DNA from: Lutimaribacter_A marinistellae
GTDB taxonomy: Bacteria; Pseudomonadota; Alphaproteobacteria; Rhodobacterales; Rhodobacteraceae
Assembly: GCF_042648365.1 (NCBI RefSeq)
Contig: NZ_JBHRXI010000016.1
Location: 248,001-312,000 of the forward strand
DNA: 64,000 bases
Reading direction: 5' to 3'
How positions within the stretch are numbered: position 1 is the first letter of the stretch; each line of letters begins with the position of its first letter. The translations under genes were made by a program, and so were the position numbers. Under the pieces are notes generated by a model. It ran no database searches and was not told where the DNA came from. It saw only the letters and a program-made list of their open reading frames with translations. Of this stretch, positions 42,273-50,895 are shown one piece after another.

Positions 42273-43187
42273 ATGGACGTTATCCTTCACATCGGTGCGC
42301 ACCGCTGCGCGACAACCAGCTTTCAGGACTACATGCGCCGTAACCGGCCCCTGTTGGCCGAGGCCGGCACTGGTTTCTGGGGGCCGTACCGAACCCGCAC
42401 GGGCCTGTTTCGGGGGTTGGGCGAGAGCGGTAAGGCCAGCCGCCGGGCGCTGGGGCGGGTCCAACTGAACCTTCGCGGTAGCCAGCGGCGGGGCATGGAT
42501 CGCCTTGTCGTGAGCGAGGAAAACATGCTGGGCGCGATGCGGGTGAACCTGCGCGATGCCGCGCTTTACCCTGACGCGGGCCTCAGGATCGTACGCCACG
42601 CCGAGGCATTCGGACCTGCGCTGACAGACCTTGTCCTGAACATCCGTGCGCTCGATCTCTATTGGGCGTCGGTCATGGGGTTTGCTCTGGCACGCGGTTA
42701 CGGTCTGCCGCACCGACGGATGCTCGACCGCATCGCCTTCGCGCCGCGCAGTTGGCGCGATGTGATTGCTGAGATCGCTTGTGCCGTCCCCGATGCACGG
42801 CTGTGGGTTCTGCCATTCGAAACCTTCGCGGGCCGCCCCGAAGCGCAGCTTGCCGCTGTCACGGGACGTCCCGCCCCAAGAAACGACGCGCGCGGCTGGT
42901 GCAACCGGACCCCGCGGCTTCCACAGTTGCGGGCCGGTGTGATTGACGAGGTCGCGCGTGAACTTCCGAATGGCGATGGGCGTTGGATGCCGTTCGATGC
43001 CGTTCAGGCCGATGCCCTGCGTGAACGCTATGCTGATGATTTGATGTGGCTTGCGGGCGGGGCGGATGGCCTTGCCTGGTTGATGGATGACCCGGAACGA
43101 AAACCGGCGGGGCAAACCCTGCCAATATCCGATATGACGAGAGGAAGACGCAATGAGCAAGACAGACGATTGGCGGGCGCTGGCTGA
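42273..43187 (+). CDS. Sulfotransferase-like protein
   Basis: A 304-residue protein whose N-terminus DVILHIGAHRCATTSFQDYM resembles the PAPS-binding 5'-phosphosulfate loop of sulfotransferases. The rest diverges, with a possible 3'-phosphate site in RLVVSEENML. The substrate is unknown. ATG 42273 is chosen; a GTG at 42210 is in frame but lacks support. Its last 35 bp overlap the start of the mutase gene, so the two are closely linked in expression. The location between pccA and the mutase appears typical for the Roseobacter group, from memory. Confidence 0.7.
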   Translation: MDVILHIGAHRCATTSFQDYMRRNRPLLAEAGTGFWGPYRTRTGLFRGLGESGKASRRALGRVQLNLRGSQRRGMDRLVVSEENMLGAMRVNLRDAALYPDAGLRIVRHAEAFGPALTDLVLNIRALDLYWASVMGFALARGYGLPHRRMLDRIAFAPRSWRDVIAEIACAVPDARLWVLPFETFAGRPEAQLAAVTGRPAPRNDARGWCNRTPRLPQLRAGVIDEVARELPNGDGRWMPFDAVQADALRERYADDLMWLAGGADGLAWLMDDPERKPAGQTLPISDMTRGRRNEQDRRLAGAG

Positions 43188-45279
43188 GAAAGAGCTGCGC
43201 GGCCGCCCGCTGGAGGATCTGACCAAGACGACGCTCGAGGGTATCGAGGTCAAGCCGCTCTACACCGAGGAAGATGTCGCGGACCTGCCGCATATGGGTA
43301 GCCTGCCGGGATTTGCGCCGTTCACCCGTGGGGTGAAAGGGACAATGTATGCAGGCCGGCCCTGGACGATCCGTCAATATGCGGGTTTCTCGACCGCCGA
43401 AGAGTCGAATGCCTTTTATCGCCGCAACCTCGCTGCCGGGCAGCAGGGCGTTTCGGTCGCTTTCGACCTCGCCACGCACCGGGGATATGACAGCGATCAC
43501 CCCCGCGTGGTTGGCGATGTCGGCAAGGCTGGCGTGGCCATCGACAGTGTCGAGGACATGAAGATCCTGTTCGACGGTATCCCGCTGGACAAGGTTTCAG
43601 TCTCGATGACGATGAACGGCGCGGTGATCCCGGTGCTGGCGAGCTTTATCGTTACGGGAGAGGAGCAGGGCCATGACAGGGCTGTGCTGTCGGGGACCAT
43701 CCAGAACGACATCCTCAAGGAGTTCATGGTCCGCAACACCTACATCTATCCGCCCAAACCCTCGATGCGGATCATCGCGGATATCATCGAATACACCTCG
43801 AACGAGATGCCCAAGTTCAATTCGATTTCGATCTCGGGCTACCACATGCAAGAGGCCGGCGCGAACCTCGTGCAGGAACTGGCCTATACGCTGGCCGACG
43901 GGCGCGAATACGTGAAGGCGGCGATCGAGGCGGGCATGGACGTGGACAAGTTCGCCGGCCGTCTGTCCTTCTTCTTTGCCATCGGCATGGATTTCTTCAT
44001 GGAGATTGCAAAGCTGCGCGCCGCACGTACGCTGTGGCACCGGGTCATGACCGAGTTCGGCGCACAGAACGAGCGGTCCAAGATGCTGCGCACCCATTGC
44101 CAGACATCGGGTGTGTCGCTGCAGGAGCAGGACCCCTACAACAACGTGATCCGCACCGCATACGAGGCGCTCAGCGCCGTGCTCGGCGGTACCCAGTCGC
44201 TGCACACCAACGCTCTGGACGAGGCAATCGCGCTGCCCACCGATTTCTCGGCCCGGATCGCACGCAATACGCAGCTCGTTCTGCAGGAAGAGACGCGCGT
44301 GACCGACGTGGTCGATCCGCTTGCCGGTTCCTACTACGTCGAAAGCCTCACGAACGACCTGGTCGAAAAGGCCTGGGCGCTGATGGAAGAGGTCGAGGAG
44401 ATGGGCGGCATGACCCGTGCCGTAGAATCCGGCATGCCCAAGCTGCGGATCGAGGAATCCGCCGCCCGCCGCCAGGCCATGATCGACCGCGGCGAAGAGG
44501 TGATCGTCGGCGTCAACAAGTACCGCAAGGACAAGGAAGACCCGATCGACATTCTTGATGTCGATAACGTCAAGGTCCGTGAAAGCCAGATTGCGCGGCT
44601 TGATAAAATCCGCGCCGAGCGTGACGAGACCGCCTGCCAGTCGGCGCTGGACGAACTTACCCGCCGGGCAAAGGAAGGTGGCAACCTTCTCGAAGCCGCC
44701 GTCGAAGCCGCCCGTGCCCGGGCTACCGTTGGGGAAATCAGCATGGCAATGGAAAAGGAATTCGGTCGTCACCGCGCCGAAGTGAAAACGCTCGCCGGGG
44801 TCTATGGCGCCGCGTACGAGGGCGACGAGGGTTTTGCCGCGATCCAGAAATCGGTCGAAGACTTCGCCGAGGCCGAAGGGCGCCGCCCGCGCATGCTGGT
44901 CGTCAAGATGGGGCAGGACGGCCACGACCGGGGCGCCAAGGTCATCGCGACCGCTTTTGCCGATATCGGCTTCGACGTCGATGTGGGGCCGCTGTTCCAG
45001 ACACCTGCCGAGGCTGCGCAGGATGCCGTTGACAACGACGTCCACGTCGTGGGGATCTCGTCGCAGGCGGCCGGTCACAAGACCCTCGCCCCCCAACTGG
45101 TCGAAGAGTTGAAAAAGGCAGGTGCCGAAGACGTGATCGTTATCTGTGGCGGCGTCATTCCACAGCAGGATTACCAGTTCCTCTACGACAATGGCGTCAA
45201 GGCGATCTTTGGTCCCGGCACCAACATCCCCGAGGCCGCGCAGGACATCCTGCGCCTTGTTCGCGAGGCACGCGGCTGA
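43153..45279 (+). CDS. Methylmalonyl-CoA mutase
   Basis: A 708-residue single-chain adenosylcobalamin enzyme turning (R)-methylmalonyl-CoA into succinyl-CoA, the last step after PccAB. The N-terminal barrel shows TIRQYAGFSTAEESNAFYRRN, GVSVAFDLATHRGYDSDHPRV and the segment RTHCQTSGVSLQEQDPYNN. The C-terminal B12 domain has the His591-containing KMGQDGHDRGAKV and later GISSQAAGHKTL. GAGGAAG precedes ATG 43153. It begins inside the sulfotransferase-like gene. A typical methylmalonyl-CoA epimerase is not visible in the window; the VOC protein just downstream is of another type. Confidence 0.96.
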   Translation: MSKTDDWRALAEKELRGRPLEDLTKTTLEGIEVKPLYTEEDVADLPHMGSLPGFAPFTRGVKGTMYAGRPWTIRQYAGFSTAEESNAFYRRNLAAGQQGVSVAFDLATHRGYDSDHPRVVGDVGKAGVAIDSVEDMKILFDGIPLDKVSVSMTMNGAVIPVLASFIVTGEEQGHDRAVLSGTIQNDILKEFMVRNTYIYPPKPSMRIIADIIEYTSNEMPKFNSISISGYHMQEAGANLVQELAYTLADGREYVKAAIEAGMDVDKFAGRLSFFFAIGMDFFMEIAKLRAARTLWHRVMTEFGAQNERSKMLRTHCQTSGVSLQEQDPYNNVIRTAYEALSAVLGGTQSLHTNALDEAIALPTDFSARIARNTQLVLQEETRVTDVVDPLAGSYYVESLTNDLVEKAWALMEEVEEMGGMTRAVESGMPKLRIEESAARRQAMIDRGEEVIVGVNKYRKDKEDPIDILDVDNVKVRESQIARLDKIRAERDETACQSALDELTRRAKEGGNLLEAAVEAARARATVGEISMAMEKEFGRHRAEVKTLAGVYGAAYEGDEGFAAIQKSVEDFAEAEGRRPRMLVVKMGQDGHDRGAKVIATAFADIGFDVDVGPLFQTPAEAAQDAVDNDVHVVGISSQAAGHKTLAPQLVEELKKAGAEDVIVICGGVIPQQDYQFLYDNGVKAIFGPGTNIPEAAQDILRLVREARG

Positions 45280-45371
45280 GGCCACGATATCGGGTATTCA
45301 TCCCCGACGCCTTTTGGGGCAAGTGTAGGGGCAGCGGATCAATTCGCTGCCCTTGCAAATGGGAGACCGGG

Positions 45372-45974
45372 ATGGAACTCGATCATCTGGCCGTGGCCGG
45401 AAAAACGCTCGAAGAGGCATCTGCCCATGTCGAGCAGGCGCTTGGCGTCGCGATGCAGCCGGGGGGGCAGCACGCGCGGTTCGGTACGCATAACATGCTG
45501 CTTGGACTGGGGGATGGTCTCTACCTCGAAGCGATTGCAATCGACCCCAAGGCCCCGTCGCCGGGCCGGATGCGCTGGTTCGATCTCGACCATCTCGATG
45601 GCCCACCGCATTTGCGCTGCTGGATCTGTCGGGTGCCTGACCTTGACGCCGCGCTGATGACCGCGCCACCGGGTTGCGGCGATCCGATAGAGTTGGAGCG
45701 CGGTGATCTCAAGTGGAAGATGGCCGTTCCCGATACCGGTATCCTGCCATACGACAACGTCTTCCCCGCGCTCATCCAGTGGCGCGGCGATTTGCATCCT
45801 GCAAACATGCTGGCCGATAGTGGTTGTCGTTTGCGCAGCCTCACGGTCTCGCACCCCGATGTCGAACCCTTGCGGGGAGATCTCGAAGGCATCGCGCTGG
45901 TCCGTGTCGAAAGGGGCGAACCGGGCCTTGTCGCCGAGATTGAAACGCCACACGGGGTGCGCGTGCTGGAATGA
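45372..45974 (+). CDS. VOC-family glyoxalase-like protein
   Basis: A 200-residue protein of the glyoxalase-like type (PF13468-like), with MELDHLAVAGKTLEEA and the metal-type His in LDHL, then GTHNMLLGLGDGLYLEAIAID, and a second half with a similar fold. It lies 92 bp after the mutase, but its length and motifs are those of the general glyoxalase-like group, not the 135-residue epimerase. It overlaps the GNAT gene by four bases. Substrate unknown. Confidence 0.72.
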   Translation: MELDHLAVAGKTLEEASAHVEQALGVAMQPGGQHARFGTHNMLLGLGDGLYLEAIAIDPKAPSPGRMRWFDLDHLDGPPHLRCWICRVPDLDAALMTAPPGCGDPIELERGDLKWKMAVPDTGILPYDNVFPALIQWRGDLHPANMLADSGCRLRSLTVSHPDVEPLRGDLEGIALVRVERGEPGLVAEIETPHGVRVLE

Positions 45975-46495
45975 CGATACGCGAGGCGCGCGCCGAGGAT
46001 GCCGGAGCGATCGCAGGCATCACCAACGCGATCATCCGCGACACGCTGATCACCTTCACCACGATGGAACGCAGTCCGTCGGATATCGCCGCGGATATCG
46101 CCGCACGGCGCGAGGCATTTCTGGTCTGCGAGGCGAAGGGCAAAGTGGCGGGTTTTGCAACCTACGGTCCTTTCAGGGGTGGGTCGGGCTATGCCCATAG
46201 TGTCGAACACAGCATTCAACTGGATACCGATTCCCGCGGTCTGGGACTGGGGCGCGCATTGATGGCGCGACTCGAAGTGGTTGCGCGCGATGCGGGACAC
46301 CACGTCATGGTCGCCGGTATCAGTGCGGCCAATCCCGGTGCTGTCGCATTCCACGCCGCGATGGGCTTTGCCGAGGTGGGACGGATGCCTGAAGTCGGCC
46401 GCAAACAGGGCCGCTGGCTAGATCTTGTGCTAATGCAGAAAATTCTTGTCTCGGGCGCAGATGACGCACCTGACAGCGCCGGGCCGCTTGGATAA
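45971..46495 (+). CDS. GNAT N-acetyltransferase (phosphinothricin acetyltransferase-like)
   Basis: A 174-residue acetyl-CoA-dependent transferase. The beginning TIREARAEDAGAIAGITNAI and the CoA-loop DSRGLGLGRALMARLEVVARD fit the Pat/YncA branch, and AANPGAVAFHAAMGFAEVGRM is the usual C-terminal part. Its ATG overlaps the stop of the VOC gene (ATGA), so the two are co-translated. The acceptor amine is unknown. Confidence 0.85.
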   Translation: MTIREARAEDAGAIAGITNAIIRDTLITFTTMERSPSDIAADIAARREAFLVCEAKGKVAGFATYGPFRGGSGYAHSVEHSIQLDTDSRGLGLGRALMARLEVVARDAGHHVMVAGISAANPGAVAFHAAMGFAEVGRMPEVGRKQGRWLDLVLMQKILVSGADDAPDSAGPLG

Positions 46496-46504
46496 ACTGA
46501 CACC

Positions 46505-47188
46505 ATGTCCCTGTGGTCCCGTATATCCGACGCGATCAGCGCGCTTGCCAGCGGCGAAAGCCTTGCAACGGTTTTTGAACGGCTTCGCACGCCCCCCGAA
46601 CGCAGTGTGGCCTTTGCCATCGCCGTGATTGCGCTGGGTGCGAAAATGGCCAAGGCGGATGGTCATGTCACCCGTGACGAGGTGACCGCCTTTCGTGAGG
46701 TTTTTCAGATCGCGCAGGAGGACGAGGCCGGTGCCGCCAAGGTCTTCAACATGGCGCGGACCGATGTCGCGGGCTATCGCGAATATGCGCGCCGCATCCG
46801 GGCCATGTTCGCCGAAGACAGCACCGTTCTTTCCGACCTGATGGAGGGGCTGTTCCACATCTCGATGGCAGATGGCAGCTATCACCCCGACGAGGACGCC
46901 TTCCTGCACGAGGTCAGCCAGATATTCGGCCAGTCCGAGACGCAGTTCCGCGCCCTGCGCGCGCGATTCGTGCCGGACGCACCCAAGGATCCTTACACGA
47001 TCCTCGGCGTCGATCCCGACATGCCTCTGCCCGAGATCCGCAAGGTCTGGCGCAAACTGGTGCGCGACACGCATCCCGACGCGATGATGGCCCGTGGTGT
47101 CCCGCGCGAGGCGATCCGACTGGCCGAGAAGCGGATGATCGATATCAACCACGCCTGGGAAGAGATCAATCGCCAGACGGTCGGCTGA
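46505..47188 (+). CDS. TerB and DnaJ domain protein (DjlA-like)
   Basis: A 227-residue co-chaperone-like protein. Residues 30-150 are a TerB domain (AIAVIALGAKMAKADGHVTRDEV and FHISMADGSYHPDEDAFLHEV, with acidic metal-binding residues). The C-terminal 65 residues are a J domain with the HPD motif in VRDTHPDAMMARG. Unlike E. coli DjlA it has no N-terminal transmembrane helix. It would stimulate a DnaK chaperone. It is followed after three bases by the nuclease-fold gene, so they form an operon. Confidence 0.88.
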   Translation: MSLWSRISDAISALASGESLATVFERLRTPPERSVAFAIAVIALGAKMAKADGHVTRDEVTAFREVFQIAQEDEAGAAKVFNMARTDVAGYREYARRIRAMFAEDSTVLSDLMEGLFHISMADGSYHPDEDAFLHEVSQIFGQSETQFRALRARFVPDAPKDPYTILGVDPDMPLPEIRKVWRKLVRDTHPDAMMARGVPREAIRLAEKRMIDINHAWEEINRQTVG

Positions 47189-47191
47189 GCG

Positions 47192-48205
47192 ATGCGGTTG
47201 GCGACCTGGAATGTCGAGTGGTTCGCCAATCTCTTCGACCGCGATGATCGATTGGTGCTCGACGATGCGCCGTCGGGGCGGGAAGGAGTAAGCCGGGCAC
47301 AGCAGGCCGAGGCCATCGCCATGGTGCTGACCGCCCTCGACGCTGACGCAGTCATGATCATCGAGGCCCCGAATACCGGCCGGACACAGGATACCGTGCG
47401 CGCGCTGGAGAGCTTTGCAAAGGCCTTCGATCTGCGTGCAAGGACGGCGGTGATCGGTTTCGCCAACGAGACGCATCAGGAAATCGCGCTGCTTTACGAT
47501 CCTGCTATCCTAGCGGCTCGACACGATCCACGGGGAGAGGTGACGGGCAAGAAGGGGGACGACGACGCGCCGCGTTTTGACGGCACATTCCGGATCGATC
47601 TCGATATCGACGCAACCGAGGATCTTGTCCGGTTTTCGAAGCCACCCCTCGAGCTTGCCATTACGACCGCTTCGGGATTGTCTTTCCGCATGATCGGTGC
47701 CCATCTCAAATCGAAGGTGCCGCACGGGGCCGAAAACCGGGACGAGTCCATCCGCATCTCCATTGCCAACCGTCGCAAGCAACTGGCCCAGGCGATCTGG
47801 CTGCGCGACCGCGTGCGCGCTCATATGGCCACGGGGGAAGAGGTTGTGCTGCTGGGGGATCTGAATGACGGACCCGGACTTGACGAGTTCGAACATCTCT
47901 TCGGGCGCTCCTCGGTCGAGATCCTGCTTGATTCAGGTTTGTTCGATCCGCATGCCGATCTCACACGCCAGGTTCGGCCCGGCGTCCTGCCCACCACGGC
48001 CCGGTTCGAACTGCCCGAGAGCGGCCGCTACCTCGAGGCGCTGCTGGATTACGTCATGCTTACACCGGGATTGCGCGACAGGAACGCGACCTGGCGCATC
48101 TGGCATCCGTTCGATGACGCGGTTTGCTACAATACTCCGGAACTGCGCGACGCATTGCTGGCGGCATCGGATCATTTCCCGGTCAGCGTCGATTTCGACG
48201 CCTGA
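47192..48205 (+). CDS. Endonuclease/exonuclease/phosphatase-family protein
   Basis: A 337-residue EEP-fold hydrolase. MRLATWNVEWFANLF starts the fold (first Asn), then IIEAPNTG has the metal-binding Glu. RMIGAHLKSKVPHG, VLLGDLNDGPGLDEFEHLF (Asp and Asn) and the final AASDHFPVSVDFDA (His) complete the active site. It could act on nucleic acid or a phosphoester; none can be preferred. It starts three bases after the DjlA-like gene. Confidence 0.85.
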   Translation: MRLATWNVEWFANLFDRDDRLVLDDAPSGREGVSRAQQAEAIAMVLTALDADAVMIIEAPNTGRTQDTVRALESFAKAFDLRARTAVIGFANETHQEIALLYDPAILAARHDPRGEVTGKKGDDDAPRFDGTFRIDLDIDATEDLVRFSKPPLELAITTASGLSFRMIGAHLKSKVPHGAENRDESIRISIANRRKQLAQAIWLRDRVRAHMATGEEVVLLGDLNDGPGLDEFEHLFGRSSVEILLDSGLFDPHADLTRQVRPGVLPTTARFELPESGRYLEALLDYVMLTPGLRDRNATWRIWHPFDDAVCYNTPELRDALLAASDHFPVSVDFDA

Positions 48206-48243
48206 CCTTTGCAGCGCGACGGTGTCGGCGCTATATTCATAGC

Positions 48244-48627
48244 ATGAAACAGTTTGCCCTTTCTCTCGCCCTCGTTGCATTTTCTGCCCTGCCTGCCATC
48301 GCTCAGGTCGAGGATGAGGGGGACGAGAAATCGCTGATGGAGCAGGGGGCTGAGCTGTTCTTTCGCGGCTTGCGCGAAGAGATGGAGCCCACCATGGAGG
48401 AACTGCGCAGCCTCGCCGAGGAGTTCGGGCCAAGGATGCAAGGGTTCCTCGACGAAATGGGCCCGGCCATGTCGCGCATCATGTCCGAAGTAGAGGATTG
48501 GAGCACGTACGAAGTACCCGAGATGCTGCCCAATGGCGACATCATCATCCGCAAGAAACAACCCAAGCCCGAAGAGGACGCTGCGCCAGAGGATGATGCC
48601 ACGCCCGAAGGACAGATCGAGCTTTAA
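48244..48627 (+). CDS. Small exported acidic protein
   Basis: A 127-residue protein with a signal peptide (QFALSLALVAFSALPAIAQ) and a strongly acidic mature part. It is helical with a repetitive pattern (EEMEPTMEELRSLAEEFGPRMQGFLDEMGPAMSRIMSEVEDW) and has a proline/glutamate-rich tail. Similar Rhodobacterales proteins are often mislabelled AAA+ ATPases, but no nucleotide-binding motif is present. ATG 48244 is chosen at the signal peptide. Its stop overlaps that of the convergent ppx by four bases. Confidence 0.75.
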   Translation: MKQFALSLALVAFSALPAIAQVEDEGDEKSLMEQGAELFFRGLREEMEPTMEELRSLAEEFGPRMQGFLDEMGPAMSRIMSEVEDWSTYEVPEMLPNGDIIIRKKQPKPEEDAAPEDDATPEGQIEL

Positions 48628-50225
48628 TCGGGTTCGACCAGCACCTCGACGTTGGAACCCAGCGCGTTACCAAGCGAAACGAACCGCGATTGGGCGACCT
48701 CGCCATACAGCGGCAATGCAGATTCTGGCAGGAGCAGTTCCAGCCTTTTCTTCTTTGGATAGAATCGCAGCGTACCGGGCCGCGTGTCGTTCTGAATCCA
48801 AAGCATCGCGCCGAACCGCATGGCCTTGCCAAGGATTTCGGCCTCGGTCTGGCTTTTCTGGTCAAGCAGAGCGAATAGCGGTTCGAATCTGTCGCCCTCG
48901 CGCTTGTTGCGATAGCGATGCTGCAAGGCAAGTCCCAGAAACACGCGTTCGGAGTGCTTCAACCCGCCCAGGTTGGCCCGCGTGGCGTTGTCGAAACAGA
49001 CCTCGGCACGGTAGTCGGGATGCGCGCGCCAGCTGACATCGTGCAGCAGGCAGGCCGCCTTGATCAGCCGTACCTTGGCCGGAGAGGCATTGCGAAACAA
49101 GGGCATCACGAAATCGAACAGCTTGCGGCCGAAACCCGGAATGCGGGCATCCTTGGCCTCGGCAAAACGGCACGCTTCGATCAGCGGGTCACGATCCCGC
49201 AGGCGGCGAGGCATCTGTTCGTACAGTAGCCCCTCGCGGATCCCATAGCTGGAAATGGCAATGTCCTTGGGTTTGAAAGTGCCAATCAGCCTTACCAGTA
49301 CGTCCATCGCATAGGGCAAGAGCGACATGCGTGACGACGATATCCCGGCAGCCTGGCGGATCTTGTCCGGGTCGTTGGACTCGATGAATTTGACGGTGGC
49401 GTGCACCTGTTTGGTTGTCATGCGGTATTCGTGAAGGACCTGAAGCGGGTAGTCCCGCCGCAGCATGTCGAGCTTGGCAAAGGCACGCCAGCTACCTCCG
49501 ACCAGAAACAGCCGGTCCCGCTGGGTGCCAAGACTGGTCTTGAGCTCTTCCATGGTCTGCTTGATATGCGCCTTGCGTCCGCGTCGCCCGCCCTTGATAT
49601 CGCGCAGTTTGAGCGGCCCCAGCGACGAGGTCACGCGCCGACCCACGCGACCCTGTGCGATCTCGGCCAACTCCATCGACGATCCGCCGATGTCACAGAT
49701 CAAGCCGAACGCGCCTGGCCAGCCCAGCAGCACACCTTGAGCCGACAGACGGGCCTCTTCCTCTCCGTCGATGACGCGCACCGTCAGTCCGGTTTCGCGC
49801 CACACCTCTTCACAGAAATCCGGTCCGTCCTCGGCGTCGCGTACGGCAGCGGTGGCCACAACATGCAGGGGGGGCATGTCCAGCCCTCGCGCCAGTTGCG
49901 CAAAACGCGCCAAAGCCGACAATGCTCGCTGGCGTCCCTTGGGGTTCAGCCGCCCGGTGTCGGACAGCCCCGCACCAAGGGCGCACATGACCTTTTCATT
50001 ATAGAAATAGGCCGGAGATCTCGCGGCCCCGTCGAACACCACCATGCGGACCGAGTTCGACCCCACATCGACCACGCCGACTCGCGACAGTGCACGCGCG
50101 CTGGGATCATCGAACAGCGGCCTGCCGAACGTTCCCCAGTCAGGAGCGCGGTTGTCGGTCTCAGAGATATCGGTCTGCATCACGTGGTTCCGAGGATGGT
50201 CGTTCGGCGCGGTCTGGTCAATCAT
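48624..50225 (-). CDS. ppx: Exopolyphosphatase / pppGpp phosphohydrolase
   Basis: A 533-residue Ppx/GppA protein. The N-terminal ASKHA motif is VGVVDVGSNSVRMVVFDG and the second phosphate loop is LICDIGGSSMELAEI. An HD-like C-terminal domain (ACLLHDVSWRAHPDYR) follows, so it is the long two-domain form. It could hydrolyse polyphosphate or the pppGpp 5'-phosphate. ATG 50225 overlaps the hdaA stop by eight bases. In many relatives ppk lies between hdaA and ppx; here it is missing. Confidence 0.9.
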   Translation of the reverse strand: MIDQTAPNDHPRNHVMQTDISETDNRAPDWGTFGRPLFDDPSARALSRVGVVDVGSNSVRMVVFDGAARSPAYFYNEKVMCALGAGLSDTGRLNPKGRQRALSALARFAQLARGLDMPPLHVVATAAVRDAEDGPDFCEEVWRETGLTVRVIDGEEEARLSAQGVLLGWPGAFGLICDIGGSSMELAEIAQGRVGRRVTSSLGPLKLRDIKGGRRGRKAHIKQTMEELKTSLGTQRDRLFLVGGSWRAFAKLDMLRRDYPLQVLHEYRMTTKQVHATVKFIESNDPDKIRQAAGISSSRMSLLPYAMDVLVRLIGTFKPKDIAISSYGIREGLLYEQMPRRLRDRDPLIEACRFAEAKDARIPGFGRKLFDFVMPLFRNASPAKVRLIKAACLLHDVSWRAHPDYRAEVCFDNATRANLGGLKHSERVFLGLALQHRYRNKREGDRFEPLFALLDQKSQTEAEILGKAMRFGAMLWIQNDTRPGTLRFYPKKKRLELLLPESALPLYGEVAQSRFVSLGNALGSNVEVLVEPD

Positions 50226-50895
50226 CGGTTCGGTCTCGGTTCAGAAGAGTCACGGCAAGCGCCCTGTTGATCTCGCGCTTCTCGGCCAGAGCGATCATGT
50301 CGAGCTGGCCGACGATGCGGGCGGCCTCCTCGAAACTGCGCATCATGTGGCGGGCAAGATACGGAATCACGTCAGGCTTGGGGTTCAGTTGTCGGTCGGT
50401 GAAAAGCTTGGCCAGCACGGCACATAACAGCGCGTCATCGGGCGCCTCCAGTCCGACATGATGCGCGGCCGCGATGCGGCTGGCAAGGTCGGGGAGGGCA
50501 ATGCCCCAAGTCGACGGCGCGCCCCGCCCGGTAAGCAACAGCGGCTGCCCCTGCGCAAGGGCTAGGTTATGCAGATGAAACAGAAGTGCCTCGCGTGCCG
50601 CGTCTCCGGCAATTGCGGGAACGTCCTCGACCGCCACCGGGGCGCTGGCGAGATCAGGGATGGCAGCCTCGGTAACCTTGTGCGCCGGAATGATCCGCGC
50701 GCCGGTTTCACCCGCCCAGACATGGGCCAGATGTGTCTTGCCACTCCCCGCGGGGCCGCTGAGCGCAAGCTTTCCGCCCGGCCAGGTGGTGGCAGAGATC
50801 ATTGCCACGGCCAAAGCGTTGGCGGGCGAGACGAAAAAGTCTTCGCGGCCCAGCGCGGTCTTGGCGGGCAGGTCAAAGCTCAGTTGTCGTGCCAT
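50218..50895 (-). CDS. hdaA: HdaA, regulatory inactivation of DnaA
   Basis: A 225-residue DnaA-like AAA+ protein without the DNA-binding domain IV of DnaA. It starts with RQLSFDLPAKTALGREDFFVSPAN, which contains the clamp-binding QLSFDL motif. It has a Walker A GPAGSGKTHLAHVW and a degenerate Walker B VAVEDVPAI. With the beta clamp it stimulates DnaA-ATP hydrolysis. It follows perM directly, with one stop-start junction, and overlaps ppx by eight bases. Confidence 0.9.
   Translation of the reverse strand: MARQLSFDLPAKTALGREDFFVSPANALAVAMISATTWPGGKLALSGPAGSGKTHLAHVWAGETGARIIPAHKVTEAAIPDLASAPVAVEDVPAIAGDAAREALLFHLHNLALAQGQPLLLTGRGAPSTWGIALPDLASRIAAAHHVGLEAPDDALLCAVLAKLFTDRQLNPKPDVIPYLARHMMRSFEEAARIVGQLDMIALAEKREINRALAVTLLNRDRTDD

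Noticed and set aside
42102..43253. Upstream extension of the DUF4174 frame
   Set aside because: It is antisense to the sulfotransferase-like gene; a signal peptide and AGGAG mark the start at 42101.
43597..45285. Long minus-strand frame opposite the methylmalonyl-CoA mutase
   Set aside because: The mutase has every expected motif on the plus strand; the antisense product resembles nothing.
45372..45974. Methylmalonyl-CoA epimerase
   Set aside because: The place next to the mutase is suggestive, but the protein is about 200 residues with general glyoxalase-like motifs rather than the short epimerase form.
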